Positions 59,101 through 64,000 of a stretch of 64,000 nt of DNA are shown here, one piece after another. Every line of letters starts with the position of its first letter. Within the stretch, counting starts at the first letter, position 1. The stretch lies in NCBI RefSeq assembly GCF_000005505.3, contig NC_016133.3, positions 11,284,001 through 11,348,000 on the forward strand, written 5' to 3'. The DNA comes from Brachypodium distachyon (Eukaryota; Streptophyta; Magnoliopsida; Poales; Poaceae). A program made the translations under genes and the position numbers. The notes beneath the pieces are model-generated. The model was not told the origin of the DNA and ran no database searches. It saw only the letters and a program-made list of their open reading frames with translations.

Positions 59101-61411
59101 CAAGAACCCGGCGATCCTGCTCCTGGACGAAGCCACCAGCGCGCTGGACTCGGAGTCGGAGAAGCTGGTGCAGGAGGCGCTGGACCGCTTCATGATCGGC
59201 CGGACCACGCTGGTGATCGCGCACCGGCTCTCCACCATCCGCAAGGCCGACCTGGTCGCCGTCCTCGGCTCCGGCGTCGTCTCCGAGTCCGGCGCCCACG
59301 ACGATCTCATCTCGCGGGGCGACTCCGGCGCCTACGCGAACCTCATCCGCATGCAGGAGCAGGCCCACGACGCCGCGGCGAGGCGCAGCAGCGCGCGCCC
59401 TTCCAGCGCACGCAACTCCGTCAGCTCCCCGATCGCCATGATGCAGCGCAACTCCTCCTATGGCAGGTCCCCTTACTCCCGTCGCCTCTCCGACTTCTCC
59501 GCCTCCGACTTCGGCCTCTCTTCCTCCGTCGTCGTGATGCAGCAGCACGACGTCCATGGGGGCGGCATGATGAAGAAGCTGGCGTTCAGGGCGCAGGCGA
59601 GCTCATTCTGGCGGCTGGCCAAGATGAACTCCCCGGAGCTCGGGTACGCGCTGGCGGGTTCCCTGGGCTCCATGGTGTGCGGCTCCATGAGCGCCGTCTT
59701 CGCCTACATCCTGAGCGCCGTGATGAGCGTCTACTACTCCCCCGACCCGGCGCACATGGACCGGGAGATCGCCAAGTACTGCTACCTCCTCATCGGCATG
59801 TCCTCCGCCGCCCTGCTCTTCAACACGGTGCAGCACCTCTTCTGGGACACCGTCGGGGAGAACCTGACGCGCCGGGTCCGCGACGCCATGCTCGGCGCCG
59901 TGCTCCGGAACGAGATGGCGTGGTTCGACGCCGAGGCCAACGCCAGCTCCCGCGTCGCCGCCAGGCTCGCCCTGGACGCCCACAACGTGCGCTCCGCCAT
60001 CGGCGACCGGATCTCCGTCATCGTCCAGAACTCGGCGCTCATGCTCGTCGCCTGCACGGCGGGGTTCGTGCTCCAGTGGCGCCTGGCGCTCGTGCTGCTG
60101 GCCGTGTTCCCCCTCGTGGTGGCCGCCACTGTGCTGCAGAAGATGTTCATGAAGGGCTTCTCGGGGGACCTGGAGGGGGCACACGCCAGGGCCACGCAGA
60201 TCGCCGGGGAAGCCGTGGCCAACGTGCGCACCGTGGCGGCGTTCAACTCGCAAGGGAAGATCACCAGGCTCTTCGAGGCCAACCTCCAGGTGCCGCTGCG
60301 AAGGTGCTTCTGGAAGGGGCAGATCGCCGGGGTCGGCTACGGGGTGGCGCAGTTCCTGCTGTACGCGTCCTACGCGCTCGGGCTCTGGTACGCGGCGTGG
60401 CTCGTCAAGCACGGCGTGTCCGACTTCTCCAGCACCATTAGAGTCTTCATGGTGCTCATGGTCTCCGCCAACGGCGCCGCGGAGACGCTGACCTTGGCGC
60501 CTGACTTCATCAAGGGCGGCCGCGCGATGCAGTCGGTGTTCGAGACGATCGACCGGGAGACGGAGATCGAGCCGGACGACCCCGACGCGGCGCCGGTGCC
60601 GGAGCCGGAGAAGATGAGGGGCGAGGTGGAGCTCAAGCACGTGGACTTTTCGTACCCTTCCCGCCCAGACATCCAGGTCTTCCGTGACCTCAGCCTCCGT
60701 GCCCGGGCCGGGAAGACGCTGGCCCTCGTCGGCCCAAGCGGCTGCGGCAAGAGCACCGTGCTGTCGCTCATCCTGCGCTTCTACGACCCGAGCTCCGGGC
60801 GGGTGATCGTGGACGGGAAGGACATCCGCAAGTACAACCTCAAGGCGCTGCGGCGGGCGGTGGCGCTGGTGCCGCAGGAGCCGTTCCTCTTCGCCGGCAC
60901 CATCCACGACAACATCGCCTACGGCAAGGAAGGCGCCACGGAGGCGGAGGTGGTGGAGGCGGCGGCGCAGGCCAACGCGCACAAGTTCGTGTCCGCACTG
61001 CCGGACGGGTACAAGACCAAAGTCGGGGAGCGCGGCGTGCAGCTCTCCGGCGGGCAGCGGCAGAGGATCGCCATTGCCAGGGCGCTGGTGAAGCAGGCAG
61101 CCATCATGCTGCTGGATGAGGCGACGAGTGCCCTGGACGCTGAGTCGGAGAGGTGCGTGCAGGAGGCGCTCGGCAGGGCGTCCAGCGGGAGGACGACGGT
61201 GGTGGTGGCGCACCGGCTGGCCACCGTCAGGGCCGCGCACACCATTGCCGTGATCGACGACGGGAAGGTGGCGGAGCAAGGGTCGCACGCGCACTTGCTC
61301 AACCATCACCCTGACGGATGCTATGCTAGGATGCTGCAGCTGCAGAGGCTCACCCCGGCCGCCGGACCTTCCTCTTCTGTTGCTGCTGCTGCCACGGCCA
61401 GCCTCTCTTGA
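56113..61411 (+). CDS. ABCB1: ABCB1 auxin exporter, Brachytic2/Dwarf3 orthologue
   Basis: 1376 residues from three exons: 56113-57323, 57405-57945, 59033-61411 (GT-AG, phases fit; intron 2 is 1087 bases). Full-length P-glycoprotein: membrane domain, ATPase, membrane domain, ATPase. Seen: a Pro/Ser-rich N-terminal tail of about 110 residues, RDLFRFADGLDRVLM, Walker A GSSGSGKST (about 487), LSGGQ (about 592), a Ser/Arg-rich linker (SSARPSSARNSVSSP), Walker A GPSGCGKST (about 1151) and LSGGQ (about 1255). The N-tail and linker are those of maize Br2 and sorghum Dw3, plasma-membrane proteins for polar auxin transport that set stem length. No exon duplication of the sorghum dw3 type is present. 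The start at 56113 (MSSDPDEI) follows the orthologues; an in-frame ATG at 55888 would add 75 residues. Confidence 0.96.
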
Positions 61412-63687
61412 TCCGTTGCATTATTCTTCCCTTTTGATTTACTACTTACTAGGAATTTAGGATTGTCTTTCTTCATCTTTTTTCTATGGCTGCTCCTGCC
61501 TGGTTCTCTATGATGATCACTGTGATGAGATTACAGCAGAGAACACAACACGATCAGTCAATCAGATTGATCGATCGAACCTTGTAATTAGATGATGGAC
61601 ACAGCGCCGCGATTCATCCATCCCCAATAATGCAAGCATGTTTGGGTGATCTGTGTACTTAGCCTTGCTTATTTGTTTGTCATCAACAAAGAATTAGAGA
61701 AACAATCACCTATAGCTCTATTAGTAATAGCAATGAGCCAAGTGCTACTAAACATGAAACTTCCACCCCCATAGTATATTACTTTCTTCGTTCCTAAATA
61801 CCTGTCGGTTGCACTAAAGTTTGCACTACAACACTAAAACGGTGACAAGTATTTAGGAACCGAGGATAAATGCTCAGATTTCAACTCACGAGTCCCGAAA
61901 TTTAGGGACCAAATCTTGTGCTGCTAATTCCAACCGGAGTACTAGTCACTCAAACATAAAAGAATCGCCAGCATTGCAGAGTTTTGACTCCAAAGGAGAT
62001 CCAAAAGAGTTGCCTGTCAGTCACATGCTGCATGCCCCAGCAGCCAACCAGAGTTCATGTGAATGAAATGGTGGCCCCTGTGCTACGACTAACAAGAGAG
62101 AAAAGGGAAACCAAGTGGCTCTGCCAAATCACATCAAGGCATAAACCTGCAGTGTCTAGACTAGCACTAGTCCATTTTATTGCATCCATTCACCATGGCC
62201 ACCATAGGCTGAGGAAGGATCTGAATTGAGTGGAGGGAGGACATGGATGGACTGGAGACAAGACAGACAGATAGACAAGCAGGGCAGGCAGAGTGAGTGA
62301 TGTGAGAAGTGGGCGCACTAGGCATGCCTCATTCATTCATGACCATGGCCCTACAGCTGCAAGTGTGAGCTTCTTCTGCTTGCTGCAAGGTTTGTGCTAG
62401 TCCGTAGTACAAGTTGCGAAGGTTAAAGAATGGGAGGAAGATCAGCTGCAGATCTTTCAAGGACTTGCTTGCAGGGGTAAATTGCATGCAAGTTAATACT
62501 GCTACTAGCTCTAGCTTGTACCATACTACATTGCTTGAGATGAAGAAAGCTGGCCGCCTGGACCATGATGCCAGCATGTGTTGTGTTGGCCATAAAGAAA
62601 AAAAGGTGGAGCATCTGGAGTGAGTGCATGGCAGGAACAATCTGGGTTTTCTGGAGATAGATACATAGATAGATGTAAGATAGATGTAAACATGCAGCAG
62701 CAGCCAATTGGCAAAGGCAAATGGCATCATCCACGGTTGTTTCACTTTCACTGAGTAGTGAGTGGATTTGGATGGATAATGAGTTGGGTGGCAGGATCAT
62801 TCGCCGTCCCTCTCACTTCACGACGCCATGTGACTTACTTAGCTGCATGTGCCAGTGTCCCTTCATCCTCTTGCATAATTGCATCCGTCAACAACATTGT
62901 TGTAGCCATGCATGATAAAAACGTCTGACTTAAGCAACCAGTTCTGCCTACTTGTGCTGTTGTAAAAGGTTCTTTGCACCTGCAATACATCTGATGCTAC
63001 ATTACTACTCCATCAATGCAACACAACAAAGCTATAGTTCATTTTGCAGTGACGGCAAAAATGTTTCACCAGTTAATATTATTTAATAACAGTGACACGG
63101 CAAAAACCTAAGAGCTGCTATAAAGGGCGACTGTAACAAGTTCCAGAATGAGTGTCCTTGTTTGGTTGAGGACCCAGTAGGGGATGGTAGATCCGAAATC
63201 GGTACGAGTGATTCATGGGGTCTCGAAATACACCTGTAAAGGAACAGCCCTATGTAGCCGGGCCAACACAATGGACCTCTCTCTCCCCTTTATAGCCGTC
63301 CATCAAATGCCTTGCATATTCAGATAGAAAGATTGATAGATGTCACAAGCAAAATCATACGCCTAAGAAATCTCTACACAAAAAGGGACAACTGAACACA
63401 GTTTTTGGTGCCTGATGAAATCATAACCAAATTTACATAAACCCATAAAAGTGCCCCCAGATGGCTTGTGTTCAAGCCCATGAGAATAATCTTTTGCTAA
63501 ATCATACTGACTTATGTCACGTTTGTTGATGTGTGAATGATATTCAATCCAAACAGACGTTGTACAGCAAGAGGCGGGCAAAACAAAGTAATCCCTGACC
63601 TCTCAAGTAACTCATGGACCAAGATCCAAAGCAAAGCTAGTACAGATGTATGGCAGCAGGAAAAACATCAGACTATGACTATGAATT
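61412..63687. other. Intergenic, ABCB1 3' flank
   Basis: About 2.3 kb with no gene supported. One MITE (61782-61866) is listed separately. The right few hundred bases may be the 3' UTR of the minus-strand gene at the edge. Confidence 0.5.
61782..61866. mobile_element. Stowaway/Thalos-like MITE
   Basis: About 85 bases between TA dinucleotides. The ends CTTCGTTCCTAAATACCTGTC and GACAAGTATTTAGGAACCGAGGA are inverted repeats, as in the Stowaway family with the TCCTAAATACTTGTC core. Confidence 0.75.
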
Positions 63688-63790
63688 TCAGGTGGACATG
63701 AGCTTCAAGCCATTGTCAGGCAATCCCATTCCAGCAGCAAGATCAGCATCAAGTTGCGTGTGTGGCGCTGGTCCGGACAATTGCTTGACC
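63688..63790 (-). CDS. Terminal exon of an unidentified gene (partial)
   Basis: An open stretch after a good acceptor (GATGCTTGCAG) encodes 33 residues, KQLSGPAPHTQLDADLAAGM then GLPDNGLKLMST, and a TGA at 63688-63690. It reads like a conserved C-terminal exon. The upstream exon is not evident in the remaining 210 bases, so the rest of the gene lies beyond the window. I do not recognise the family. Confidence 0.4.
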
Positions 63791-64000
63791 CTGCAAGCAT
63801 CAAAAGGTAGTGATTAGACACGGTACAGTAAATTTTTGGCTTAACACACTAGGATCTTCTATAGGTAATCATTCAGATTCTTCCACAGATGACAAGAGCA
63901 TGCTAGTTGGTGCTACTACAGCGCAAGCTCAAGTCATTTGTTTGTCCAGAATTGGAGACACATTTAAGCTGAGTTTATAACGAGAAGACTAGAACTACAT

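Noticed and set aside
59603..61309. 568-codon minus-strand ORF opposite ABCB1
   Set aside because: Same GC3 shadow effect. No recognisable motif, while the plus strand encodes a complete ABC half-transporter.

Overview
This is nuclear DNA from a grass, most likely a pooid such as Brachypodium or a Triticeae relative. The evidence is long intergenic spaces, GT-AG introns, GC-rich grass-type coding regions, Stowaway-like MITEs, an Angela/BARE/WIS-type copia LTR, and a clear orthologue of maize Brachytic2 / sorghum Dw3. The gene order phosphate transporter - (OTU protease) - ABCF - ABCB1 resembles rice chromosome 8, where I recall OsPT6 and the rice ABCB1/Br2 gene lying a few genes apart. The exact species cannot be read from the sequence alone.

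Left part (1-12.8 kb): an inverted-repeat element, a one-exon group IX ERF transcription factor (5440-6090), a dead F-box/LRR gene (about 8.7-9.8 kb), and three dispersed minus-strand paralogues of a small secreted Lys/Pro-rich repeat protein (about 1.7-1.9, 6.6-7.0 and 10.9-11.5 kb). The three share a TATA context. The first carries a one-base frameshift in its signal peptide. The other two have grown by in-frame repeat expansion.

Middle part (12.8-37.4 kb): a block of retroelements. A Ty3/gypsy element of Tat type (12840-30407, TSD CACGA, LTRs about 6-7% diverged by eye) carries decayed gag-pol and a spliced antisense gene with its own TATA box. It contains two nested solo LTRs with perfect target duplications. 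To its right is a minus-strand LINE, split by a 3.26-kb LTR-like element (TSD GCGAG). The LINE was then rearranged at its junction with the phosphate transporter promoter, leaving a direct and an inverted duplication.

Right part (37.4-64 kb): four intact conserved genes. These are a PHT1 phosphate/proton symporter with a PHR-type P1BS site next to its TATA box (37595-39217), a 12-exon OTU-type deubiquitinase (43307-45510), a convergent five-exon ABCF1-type soluble ABC protein (46087-48840, minus), and a three-exon ABCB1/Brachytic2-type auxin-exporter gene (56113-61411). Between them lie a long-TIR element (49.3-50.5 kb), a 5'-truncated LINE with an 18-bp TSD (51750-53531), and MITEs. The last exon of another minus-strand gene enters at the right edge.

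The genes do not form an operon-like unit. The common theme is a conserved syntenic block whose left flank has been remodelled by nested transposons. I see no prokaryote-like system, CRISPR array, tRNA or rRNA. The most unusual items are the proline-rich repeat family, the antisense gene inside the gypsy element, and the LINE-driven duplication next to the phosphate-starvation site of the PHT1 promoter.
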